Assembly (NCBI GenBank): GCA_964612465.1
Contig: CAZTDF010000045.1
Coordinates: 1-25,943 of the forward strand
From: JAFGPJ01 sp964612465
GTDB lineage: Bacteria; Planctomycetota; Phycisphaerae; Sedimentisphaerales; Anaerobacaceae
Direction: 5' to 3'
Length of the DNA: 25,943 nt
Shown here: in pieces, positions 6,833-14,167 of the stretch
Numbering within the stretch: position 1 is the first letter of the stretch
How the letters are laid out: every line of letters starts with the position of its first letter
Position numbers and translations under genes: made by a program
Notes under the pieces: generated by a model
The model's input: the letters and a program-made list of their open reading frames with translations, nothing else
Database searches by the model: none
Told to the model about the DNA's origin: nothing

Positions 6833-8209
6833 ATGCTGTTTCACACTTGGCCGTTCGCACTTTTCTTCCTGGTTGTCTACCCGGTGTATCTCGTCCTCAA
6901 AGGCACCAGGTTCAGGCTCCCGTGGCTGCTGGCCGCTTCCTATTTCTTCTACGCCTGCTTCAATCCGCTATACCTGATTCTCATCGCCTATTCGACGTTG
7001 CTTGACTATACGGTGGTTACGATAATGGCCAAAAGCCCGCGCAGAAAGATGTGGCTTTCGGTCAGCATCATTAACAATATCGGATTGCTGGGCTTCTTCA
7101 AATATGGCGGTTTCGTTACTGAGAACCTGAATGCTCTTTTGTCGTCATTGAACATCTCCTACGCTATTCCCGAGCCCGGTTTTCTCTTGCCGATCGGCAT
7201 ATCGTTCTACGTCTTTCAGTCGATGAGCTATACCATCGATTATTATCGCGGCAACATGGAAAGGGAAAACAGCCTCATCGCATACGCGGCCTTTGTCTCG
7301 CTCTTTCCTCGGCTGCTGGCCGGGCCGATCGAACGGGCAAAGAACCTGCTGCCCCAGTTGCACAAGGTTCCCAAAGTATCAACGCAGGATGTCACGGACG
7401 GCCTGTCGCTGTTTATCGTGGGTTTGTTCAAGAAGGTCGCACTTGCCGATTACCTGTCACTTTACGTGGACAATATCTACGCCGCTCCCGAGCAGTATCA
7501 GTCGCCTGCATTGATCCTGGCGACGTTTCTGTTCTGCTGGCAGATCTACTTCGACTTCAGCGGCTATACGGACATGGCACGGGGCGTGGCACGGATGATG
7601 GGTTTCAACCTGATGCTGAATTTCAATAATCCGTACCTGGCGACCGGCCTGGGCGATTTCTGGGCGAGGTGGCACATCAGCCTTTCATCGTGGTTCAAGG
7701 ATTACGTGTATATTCCGCTGGGCGGCAACCGCAAAGGCACTATCAGCACATACAGAAACATGTTCCTGACCATGGTGATTTCCGGCTTGTGGCACGGGGC
7801 GGCCTGGACGTTCGTCATCTGGGGCGCGGTACATGCTCTCGGACGCTTTGTGACACGTGAGCTGGAAAGGACGCCGTTCTATAGGGATAAGATGCCGAAA
7901 TTTCTCAAGCAACTGTTCGTGTTCGCTTTCGTAACGTTCGCGTGGATTTTCTTCCGGGCAGAAAGCATAGGTGACGCATGGTTAATCATAACAAGAATAT
8001 TCAGCTCCGGATGGGCGAATCCATATTGCCCGGTGTGGGCTTTGATTCTGATTCTTATTGTCTGGCTTTATCAGTTCGCGCATGAATCCAGGCTCAGATG
8101 GATTTTTGACCTGGCGCTCGTGCGCATCGGAATCGTTGTAGGGATGATTCTCTACTTAGCTGTTTTTGCCCCTTCGAGTGAGCAGGGATTTATCTATTTG
8201 CAGTTCTGA
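6833..8209 (+). CDS. MBOAT O-acyltransferase, AlgI/DltB family
   Basis: This 458-residue polytopic membrane protein is of the usual AlgI length. It opens with the family signature MLFHTWPFALFFLVVYP, and carries FFKYGGFVTENLN, LPIGISFYVFQSMSYTIDYY, LAGPIERAKNLLPQL, DFSGYTDMARGVARMMGF, FWARWHISLSSWFKDYVYIP and SGLWHGAAWTFVIWG. The two family histidines are His281 and His321; His in the LWHG context is the essential catalytic residue in alginate acetylation. Such proteins pass acetyl groups across the inner membrane to an SGNH-like partner that acetylates an exported polysaccharide. The next gene, about 10 bases downstream, fits that partner. The Shine-Dalgarno is weak. The polysaccharide is unknown; no alginate synthesis genes are in view. 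Confidence 0.92.
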   Translation: MLFHTWPFALFFLVVYPVYLVLKGTRFRLPWLLAASYFFYACFNPLYLILIAYSTLLDYTVVTIMAKSPRRKMWLSVSIINNIGLLGFFKYGGFVTENLNALLSSLNISYAIPEPGFLLPIGISFYVFQSMSYTIDYYRGNMERENSLIAYAAFVSLFPRLLAGPIERAKNLLPQLHKVPKVSTQDVTDGLSLFIVGLFKKVALADYLSLYVDNIYAAPEQYQSPALILATFLFCWQIYFDFSGYTDMARGVARMMGFNLMLNFNNPYLATGLGDFWARWHISLSSWFKDYVYIPLGGNRKGTISTYRNMFLTMVISGLWHGAAWTFVIWGAVHALGRFVTRELERTPFYRDKMPKFLKQLFVFAFVTFAWIFFRAESIGDAWLIITRIFSSGWANPYCPVWALILILIVWLYQFAHESRLRWIFDLALVRIGIVVGMILYLAVFAPSSEQGFIYLQF

Positions 8210-8219
8210 TCGATTGAAT

Positions 8220-9362
8220 ATGAAGCACAACGGCACAAAAAGAGAAGAAATTATGAAAGAAGCGGACAAGGCCAAGATTCCGTTTAGCTCCAACAACATA
8301 CGATTATCAGGGCGAGAATGGATCATTGCTGCAATTGTCTGCACGGCGTTACTGTGCCTTGGTCCGTCGCTCTGGGGACGGCTCGAAAAGTTCGCTCCCG
8401 GCGACGATTACCGGCTGCCGTACACGTTGGGCAACGATTACTGGCTGTACGGCCGATATTGCCGATGGGCCTGCTCGAAATACGATACGCTCGTGGTCGG
8501 CGATTCTGTCATCTGGGGACATTATGTCTCCGCGGACAATACGCTTTCGCATTATCTCAACCAAAACGCCGGGAGGGGCAGCTTCGCCAACCTGGGAGTG
8601 GACGGATTTCATCCCGCGGCGCTGGGGGGACTGCTCAGGTACTACGGCCGGGACATTTCGGGCAAGAACGTGATTATACAATTTAATCCCTTATGGATGA
8701 GTTCGGCCAAGCACGACCTGCAGACCGAAAAGGAATTCCATTTCAATCATCCGAAGCTGGTGCCGCAGTTTTTTCCGAAGATTCCCTGCTACAAGGATTC
8801 TTTTTCCAAACGGTTCTCCGCCGCGGTGGAGCGATATGTGCCGTTCTTTGGCTGGGCGTCCCATTTGCGAATCGTCTATTACGAGAATATGGACCTGCCG
8901 AACTGGACGCTGGAGCATCCCTATGAGAATCCCTTTGGTACCGTCACGCTCGAACTTCCCGCTTCGCAGGATAATCTGCAGGAAAATGTTTCCTGGACCG
9001 AGAAAGGCATCACACAGGAAGATTTTCAGTGGGTCGAGCCGGCACAATCGCTGCAATGGCAATTCTTCCGGCAGACGATTGAGTTATTGAAGGCGAGAAA
9101 AAACACCGTATTTGTTTTAGTCGGGCCTTTTAACGAGCACATGTTGAAACCGGAAAGCTATAAGACCTACCAGAAGATGAAAAGTGAAATCCAGATGTGG
9201 CTCCGGCAAAACAACGTCGCCTATTGTGTCCCACAGGTGCTGCCCAGCGAGTTATATCGTGATGCCAGCCATCCATTAGGGCGGGGATATGCCATGCTTG
9301 CAAAGCAGCTATTTGAAAATCAGTCTTTCAAATCGACTATTCTCAACATTAGCGATGATTAG
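8220..9362 (+). CDS. SGNH-like membrane-anchored protein, probable AlgJ/AlgX-type partner of the MBOAT
   Basis: From ATG 8220 the protein has 380 residues; an in-frame ATG at 8253, preceded by AGAGAAG, is an alternative start. One transmembrane segment (about residues 34-52) is followed by a large extracytoplasmic domain. SGNH-hydrolase signatures are visible: VVGDSVIWG (Ser96, block I) and DASHP near the end (Asp348, His351, block V). LVGPFNEHM may contribute another block. In AlgI systems an SGNH-fold protein with the same Ser-His-Asp triad receives the acetyl group and transfers it to the polymer. Immediate adjacency to the MBOAT gene supports this. I cannot say which of AlgJ, AlgX or DUF1574-like families it belongs to. 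Confidence 0.7.
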   Translation: MKHNGTKREEIMKEADKAKIPFSSNNIRLSGREWIIAAIVCTALLCLGPSLWGRLEKFAPGDDYRLPYTLGNDYWLYGRYCRWACSKYDTLVVGDSVIWGHYVSADNTLSHYLNQNAGRGSFANLGVDGFHPAALGGLLRYYGRDISGKNVIIQFNPLWMSSAKHDLQTEKEFHFNHPKLVPQFFPKIPCYKDSFSKRFSAAVERYVPFFGWASHLRIVYYENMDLPNWTLEHPYENPFGTVTLELPASQDNLQENVSWTEKGITQEDFQWVEPAQSLQWQFFRQTIELLKARKNTVFVLVGPFNEHMLKPESYKTYQKMKSEIQMWLRQNNVAYCVPQVLPSELYRDASHPLGRGYAMLAKQLFENQSFKSTILNISDD

Positions 9363-9414
9363 CTTGTCAAAATGAATACATCATAAAACGAGTACTATAC
9401 CGGGCATACTGATT

Positions 9415-10605
9415 TTGCTCACTGCGCTGGTTGCTGTTTGCCCGGGACAAACGGAAAAGATAGGAGATATTGAGTTGGATCTAAAAAAGAAAGCGGAAGA
9501 GTTGGCTCAAAAATATATGATTATCGACACCCACCTGGATGTGCCTTATCGTCTGAAAAAAAAGATGGAGGATATTTCAGTAAGAACGGCGGGGGGGGAC
9601 TTCGATTATCCGAGGGCGAGAAAGGGAGGGCTTGACGTGGCTTTTATGGCCGTCTACGTTCCTGCTGAATATGAGGGTACTGGCAACGCTTACAAGTTTG
9701 CCGATGAGACGATAGACATGGTCGAAGGTTTTGCCCGGACCTGGCCCGACAAGTTTGTAATGGCCCATTCGGTTGCGGATGTGAAAAAGCAGTTCGGCCG
9801 GGGCGGAATGTCTCTCGCTATGGGAATAGAAAACGGCTCGTGTCTCGAAGGCAATCTCGCCAATCTAAAACACTTCCATGATCGCGGCATCAGCTACGTG
9901 ACGCTTGCGCACTCGAAGGCCAATCATATTTGTGATTCGTCTTTCGATCCCGAGCGCAAGTGGAACGGCCTGAGCCCTTTCGGCGTGAAAGTCGTCTCGG
10001 AAATGAACCGCCTCGGGATGATTGTCGATGTTTCGCACGTCTCAGACGATACATTCTATCAGATCATCGAGCATTCGAAGGCCCCTGTAGTCGCGACGCA
10101 CTCATCCTGTCGCCATTTTGTCCCCGGCTACGAACGGAATATGAGCGATGAAATGATAAAATTGTTAGCGGAAAAGGGCGGCGTGATTCAGATAAATTTC
10201 GGCTCGATGTTCATCAGCAGGCAGGTCAACAGGCAAGCGGCGGAACTCAAAAAACGCTTGGACGACTATATCGAGGCCCACAATCTGGAAGGACAGGAAA
10301 AAGAGGATTACATCGAACAGTACAAGCGGGATCACCGGTTGCCAAGAGTGCACGTTTCAGATGTTGCTTCGCATATCGAGCATGTAATAGAGCTGGTTGG
10401 GATCGATTATGTAGGCCTGGGCTCTGATTTCGACGGCGTCGGAGACAATCTGCCTGAGGGGCTGGAGGATGCATCCTGCTATCCGAACCTTATCTACGAG
10501 CTTTTGAAAAAAGGCCGCTCGGAAGAAGACATTAAAAAAATCTGCTCCGACAATTTTCTCCGCGTCTGGGCACAGGTCGAGAAAATCGCTCGTGAGCTGC
10601 AATAG
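9415..10605 (+). CDS. Membrane dipeptidase, peptidase family M19, exported
   Basis: This zinc metallopeptidase (renal dipeptidase family) hydrolyses dipeptides and related substrates, including D-amino-acid-containing ones. Visible motifs are IDTHLDVPYR (zinc ligands His40, Asp42, counting from the TTG at 9415), MGIENGS (bridging Glu), VDVSHVSD and VATHSSCRH (further His ligands), and GSDFDGVG. The length (about 396 residues) is normal. The start is uncertain: no ATG lies in frame. The frame extends upstream to 9376 as a convincing signal peptide (KTSTIPGILILLTALVAV), but its only nearby ATG (9372) is one frame off, so an extra T near 9384 may have broken the start. As given, TTG 9415 or CTG 9409 would be used. 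It is the last gene of the plus-strand operon. Confidence 0.85.
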   Translation: MLTALVAVCPGQTEKIGDIELDLKKKAEELAQKYMIIDTHLDVPYRLKKKMEDISVRTAGGDFDYPRARKGGLDVAFMAVYVPAEYEGTGNAYKFADETIDMVEGFARTWPDKFVMAHSVADVKKQFGRGGMSLAMGIENGSCLEGNLANLKHFHDRGISYVTLAHSKANHICDSSFDPERKWNGLSPFGVKVVSEMNRLGMIVDVSHVSDDTFYQIIEHSKAPVVATHSSCRHFVPGYERNMSDEMIKLLAEKGGVIQINFGSMFISRQVNRQAAELKKRLDDYIEAHNLEGQEKEDYIEQYKRDHRLPRVHVSDVASHIEHVIELVGIDYVGLGSDFDGVGDNLPEGLEDASCYPNLIYELLKKGRSEEDIKKICSDNFLRVWAQVEKIARELQ

Positions 10606-10616
10606 AGCCAGTGACG

Positions 10617-10792
10617 TGTTTAGCCGGGGAAGAGCCATCCCCATCCCGATACACGACAATCGAGATGAGGCTGCCACCCAATAAAATTGAAGTAAAAACG
10701 TGTGGCCAACGTGTCGAGGGCGTCCCGCCCTCGAATCGCGGGCAGGATGCCCGCGACACTGATGGTCGCGAATGCAAGAGTCCGGCTAAACA
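10617..10792. repeat. Composite repeat with 11-bp terminal inverted repeats (possible MITE)
   Basis: TGTTTAGCCGG (10617-10627) is exactly inverted as CCGGCTAAACA (10782-10792), bounding a 176-bp segment between two convergent genes. Inside are a GGGGA/TCCCC hairpin next to the left end and the palindromic element at 10711-10759. No clear target duplication flanks the ends. The segment is non-coding. It could be a miniature mobile element, or a structured convergent terminator region. Confidence 0.45.
10711..10759. repeat. Cloverleaf-type palindromic element, two-hairpin form (copy A)
   Basis: This 49-bp element begins GTGT and ends ACAC, which pair. Between them are two perfect 8-bp-arm hairpins with 3-base loops: CGAGGGCG-TCC-CGCCCTCG (10715-10733) and CGCGGGCA-GGA-TGCCCGCG (10737-10755), separated by AAT. 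Read on the minus strand in one frame it would encode VSRAS.PR, the same start as copy B inside the PQQ gene. It resembles REP/BIME-class elements in size and structure. Confidence 0.7.
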
Positions 10793-10820
10793 GGTGCGGC
10801 GTTTGTTTCAATCAATCCGC

Positions 10821-13070
10821 TCAATGCTCCCACGGGACCGCCCAGGAGTCGGCTTCGGCACCGAAAACCTGTGAAACCTGCAAGCCGCTTGCCTGGGATG
10901 TATAGAAGAGCCGGCCGTTAGATACGATGGCACCAACACATTCCCGCACGTCCACACATGGCCCGGATGACACCACCTTATTACCGTCCGTCGTATCAAT
11001 CAGATCCATGTTGGAACCCATCAGGTAAGGCTCTGACATTGTGAACCGGGTGCATGCATATTTCATGTCGAAAACGGACAGAATCTTACCCGTTTGCTTA
11101 TCGATCAGATAGCTCGGCTGACCGGTTGAGCCGTGAGTGAACAGGAGATTTCTGCCGATTGTTACGACATTAACTGCTTTGCCGACCGGCTCGGACCGCC
11201 ACATTAACGAGCCGCTCTCGGCATCCAGACACAGCACATAACGGTCCTGGGTTTTCTCGGTCGGTGGATTGTATCCGCCCAGGTACAGCCGGCCTTCGTC
11301 GGCGGAGATCGTACAGCCGGCAGTGACATAGTATTTTGTCGTAAGCCAGATTACCTGCCCGGTCATCGGTTCGATCGCGGCTGTAAGACCTCTTGATTTG
11401 GGCTGGCCATCCTTTCTTTTTGACGCATATCCGAAGAAGGTCGAGTAATAGAGCGTATTATTCATCAGAGCCAGCCCGGAATCGTTGCCGCCCGTCCCGA
11501 ACTGCGAGAAATCGATGGTCCAGACTTCATTGCCGGTCTCGATGTCCCATGCCCGGACAAATGGTAAGTTGTCTTTGGGATAGTACGGATTGTCATGGCC
11601 GTAAATCCAGCTCATAATCTCGGCGTTGCCGGGCTCCTCCACCGGTTCGCCTTTCTGGAGATAGGCCTTTTCCGTTCCCTGCGGTGCATATTTTCCCGAA
11701 CCGTATACATAAATCGCAAGGTTCTTGTAGATTACCGGCGGCTGCTGCCGGCTCCAGCTCGGCGAGCCTGTNNNNNNNNNNNNNNNNNNNNNNNNNNNNN
11801 NNNNNNNNNNNNNNNNNNNNNNNNNNNNNNNNNNNNNNNNNNNNNNNNNNNNNNNNNNNNNNNNNNNNNNNTCAAGGCCGCCGTACACCGCCGTGTCGCG
11901 AAGAAGAATCGGCGGGGTAATCGAAGGATAGCCCCCGAGATATTGAGCTTCCTCGATGCCGGGAGAATGTTTGCAGAATCCGTAGCCCTCTTCCGGCCGG
12001 CAGCGGTACACGTCCCGGCCGCGAATGCTGACCGAGCAGAAACTCAGCGAGCCCGGCCGATTTATCTCGGTTAGTGTTCCGGGGACGTGCTCGATTGCTG
12101 CCTGTATACCGGGCAACGGGATGATTTCGACTCTACCGGTGTTGTCCCGGCGGTGCCACTGCCGATATACCAGGCCGTCCTTGCTTACACTCAGCCCGAA
12201 CGTAGCCGGCTTCTCCGAGCCCGCGTAGGACGGCACGTCCGCCATCTCGCAAAGCTCGGCGCGGCTGCCCTTGTCTTGAAGACAAATTGCCGAGCCCGCG
12301 GGAATAACAAGCAGCTTGCCGTGAACGACAATGTTGCCTGAACAGCAAAACTGGTTTCGCCATGTCACCCTTCCGCCTTTATACCTGCACCATTCTTCCC
12401 CGCTCCAGCGGTCGCCTTCGAAGCCAAGAGACTCCTTGACGAAATCCCAGACCCAGCAGACTTTGCCGTCGGGTTCGAGGGCGTAGACTTGCGAGCCCAG
12501 CGTGGCGAAATACACCCTCGTGTCGCGGCCATCCTGGCCGCGTTGTGCCGAAGGCATCTTGCCTTCGGATCGCGGGCTGGAAGCCCGCGACACATACTCC
12601 CGGCCGTCGGCAACTACAGGGGCGCTGAAGATTGGTTCGCCGCAGGCAATTTCCTTAACCACTTTCCCGCTGTTTTTATCCAGCACAAAGTGAGAACCTG
12701 TCATCGTCCCGACGTGCAGATAACGCCCGGCGATGACCGGCGACGAGATGTTGTTGCAGTTGGTTTTGTTGGCTCCGGTATCGAACTTCCACAAAACTTC
12801 GAGCGTGGACGTATCGATGCAGAAAGCGACTCCCGAGCCGTCCACGACATACACGCGTCCGTCCGCAACGACCGGCGAGGTAAAGACGGCATCGGTCAGC
12901 GGAACGGCGCCAATAAGACCGAGAGGCGTTGTCACGCTTCTGTCCGGCACGTTGCCCGAATGACGGGAATCGTACTTGAACTGGAGCCAATTCTGCGCGG
13001 CGGTTGCGGTCGCAGCCAGGGTTAAAGTAAGAACTGTCAACATTGTTATTATTGTTTTTGGAACTCTCAT
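10821..13070 (-). CDS. Exported PQQ-like beta-propeller protein with an in-frame palindromic insertion and an assembly gap
   Basis: The 749-codon frame (34 codons unknown) starts with a signal peptide (MRVPKTIITMLTVLTLTLAATATAA). It then has repeated PQQ-type blades such as PVVADGRVYVVDG, GVAFCIDTSTLEVLWKF, QVYALEPDGK, CLDAESGSLMWRSEP and LIDKQTGKILSVFD. These form an eight-bladed propeller like that of quinoprotein dehydrogenases or BamB; without recognisable PQQ-liganding or catalytic residues I call only the fold. Residues 158-185 are foreign sequence encoded by a repeat element between ADGR and VYFATLG. A run of 100 N splits the gene, so the true length is unknown. A strong AGGAG precedes the ATG and lies at the end of the upstream nitrilase gene (12-base gap), so it is the last gene of the minus-strand operon. 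Confidence 0.82.
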   Translation of the reverse strand: MRVPKTIITMLTVLTLTLAATATAAQNWLQFKYDSRHSGNVPDRSVTTPLGLIGAVPLTDAVFTSPVVADGRVYVVDGSGVAFCIDTSTLEVLWKFDTGANKTNCNNISSPVIAGRYLHVGTMTGSHFVLDKNSGKVVKEIACGEPIFSAPVVADGREYVSRASSPRSEGKMPSAQRGQDGRDTRVYFATLGSQVYALEPDGKVCWVWDFVKESLGFEGDRWSGEEWCRYKGGRVTWRNQFCCSGNIVVHGKLLVIPAGSAICLQDKGSRAELCEMADVPSYAGSEKPATFGLSVSKDGLVYRQWHRRDNTGRVEIIPLPGIQAAIEHVPGTLTEINRPGSLSFCSVSIRGRDVYRCRPEEGYGFCKHSPGIEEAQYLGGYPSITPPILLRDTAVYGGLXXXXXXXXXXXXXXXXXXXXXXXXXXXXXXXXXXTGSPSWSRQQPPVIYKNLAIYVYGSGKYAPQGTEKAYLQKGEPVEEPGNAEIMSWIYGHDNPYYPKDNLPFVRAWDIETGNEVWTIDFSQFGTGGNDSGLALMNNTLYYSTFFGYASKRKDGQPKSRGLTAAIEPMTGQVIWLTTKYYVTAGCTISADEGRLYLGGYNPPTEKTQDRYVLCLDAESGSLMWRSEPVGKAVNVVTIGRNLLFTHGSTGQPSYLIDKQTGKILSVFDMKYACTRFTMSEPYLMGSNMDLIDTTDGNKVVSSGPCVDVRECVGAIVSNGRLFYTSQASGLQVSQVFGAEADSWAVPWEH
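11772..11871. other. Assembly gap of 100 N
   Basis: Exactly 100 unknown bases, the conventional placeholder for a gap of unknown size. The PQQ frame is open and recognisable on both sides, but that the frame matches across the gap proves nothing about the missing length. Confidence 0.98.
12520..12593. repeat. Cloverleaf-type palindromic element, three-hairpin form, inserted in the PQQ gene (copy B)
   Basis: This 74-bp element is bounded by GTGT (12520-12523) and ACAC (12590-12593). It contains three perfect hairpins with 3-base loops: CGCGGCCA-TCC-TGGCCGCG (12524-12542), CCGAAGGCA-TCT-TGCCTTCGG (12548-12568) and CGCGGGCT-GGA-AGCCCGCG (12571-12589). It is flanked by ATACACCC (12510-12517) and ATACTCCC (12594-12601), a 7/8 direct repeat that reads as a target-site duplication. 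Element plus TC plus one duplicate is 84 bp, exactly 28 codons, so the host frame is kept. Confidence 0.8.
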
Positions 13071-13082
13071 TGTGTGTATCTC

Positions 13083-14144
13083 CTACTTTTCCATGCTCCC
13101 CGGCTTGTGCCGATATGCCAGCGATCTGGCGAAATAATCATCCAACAGTTCGATTTCAAATTCCTTAATCATCTCGTTGACGCTCACCGTTTCGTGCTCA
13201 CTGGAAATAAGGACCGAACCCAGGCGGCCCGGATCGGAGATTGTGACTTTGGGCCCGTATTTAGCTTTCAGTTTCCGCAGCCGCTCCCAGTTATAATCCA
13301 GGTGCGCAAGCTTGCAATCCAGGTTCACCCTGGCTACGGCAAAATTAAAGTAATTCGTGGTTGATGTTATGACCTGTCCCATGGGATTGCGAATTTCGGA
13401 AGGAGTCGCTCTGCCGGCAATTGCCCCGACAAAATGGCACCGGCAGGAATAAGCCCAATAGCTCTGCATCAGTCCTCCGTGGTACATGGATGAAAAAATG
13501 ATGAGGTCCGGCTTGGCCGCGGCATACTTCAATCTCAATTCGTCGAAATTAAGGTCAAAGCAGATCGCCATTGCGACCCGGCCGAAATCACACTCAAAGA
13601 TGGGGGCCTCCTTGCCGCATAGCGTTCCCTTTTCGATCTCACCGATCGTCGGATGATTTTTATTGTAGATGCCTGCAACGTTTCCTTTTCGGTCGATTAA
13701 AACGCTCGAATTGCGCCGGCTGCTGTCCGGCATAACTCGATACGCTGAATAAACGATATAGCATTTATTCTCGCGCGCGGTGCGTGCAAAGAATTGCTGC
13801 ACCTGGTCTTTGCGAACCTTATAATATTCAAGCAGCTTCTCGGCACCGAATCCGCCCGGCCGGTCACAGGCCTCGGGAACGACTATCAAATCAGGCTTGT
13901 CCGGCAGAACCTGAGCGAACTGCCTCCGCCAGTGGGAGATCATTCTTTCGACGACCTGCTGCGGCCTGGCATCGGCGGCGACGGATGCCGGCGACGGGCC
14001 GAGCGTGGCAATTGTGACATAGTCTTTTTTCCTGCCGCTGTTTTCCGCACGGACGGCATTGTCGAACTCCGGAATAAGGCAGAAAAGAATTATCAGGAAA
14101 AACAACCGGCCTAAAGGCGTCGGATTTGATTTCAAATTTCTCAT
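13083..14144 (-). CDS. Exported carbon-nitrogen hydrolase (nitrilase superfamily)
   Basis: This 353-residue protein has an N-terminal signal (hydrophobic core about residues 13-25). The mature part is a nitrilase-superfamily amidase with the Glu-Lys-Cys triad visible: VVPEACD (Glu91), IYNKNHPTIGE (Lys162) and AMAICFDLNFDE (Cys195). Members cleave amide or nitrile C-N bonds; most are cytosolic, so the signal peptide is notable. The region HGGLMQSYWAYSCRCHFVGA resembles the substrate-side loops of the family. A strong AGGAG Shine-Dalgarno lies about eight bases before the ATG. It sits 23 bases downstream of the beta-helix gene and 12 bases before the PQQ-like gene, in one operon. Substrate not predictable. 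Confidence 0.87.
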   Translation of the reverse strand: MRNLKSNPTPLGRLFFLIILFCLIPEFDNAVRAENSGRKKDYVTIATLGPSPASVAADARPQQVVERMISHWRRQFAQVLPDKPDLIVVPEACDRPGGFGAEKLLEYYKVRKDQVQQFFARTARENKCYIVYSAYRVMPDSSRRNSSVLIDRKGNVAGIYNKNHPTIGEIEKGTLCGKEAPIFECDFGRVAMAICFDLNFDELRLKYAAAKPDLIIFSSMYHGGLMQSYWAYSCRCHFVGAIAGRATPSEIRNPMGQVITSTTNYFNFAVARVNLDCKLAHLDYNWERLRKLKAKYGPKVTISDPGRLGSVLISSEHETVSVNEMIKEFEIELLDDYFARSLAYRHKPGSMEK

Positions 14145-14167
14145 ATGTCGTTCTCCTAAATGAGCTG

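Noticed and set aside
6833..9362. Alginate biosynthesis cluster
   Set aside because: Only the MBOAT and SGNH-like genes are present; there is no polymerase, epimerase or export porin, so only the acetylation module can be claimed.
10611..10905. Several short open frames in the 10.6-10.9 kb repeat region
   Set aside because: They arise from translating the GC-rich palindromic element in different frames; no start signals or conserved proteins.
12510..12601. The insertion in the PQQ gene as a CRISPR or tandem repeat
   Set aside because: The hairpins have different arm sequences and no spacer pattern; a palindromic mobile element fits better.
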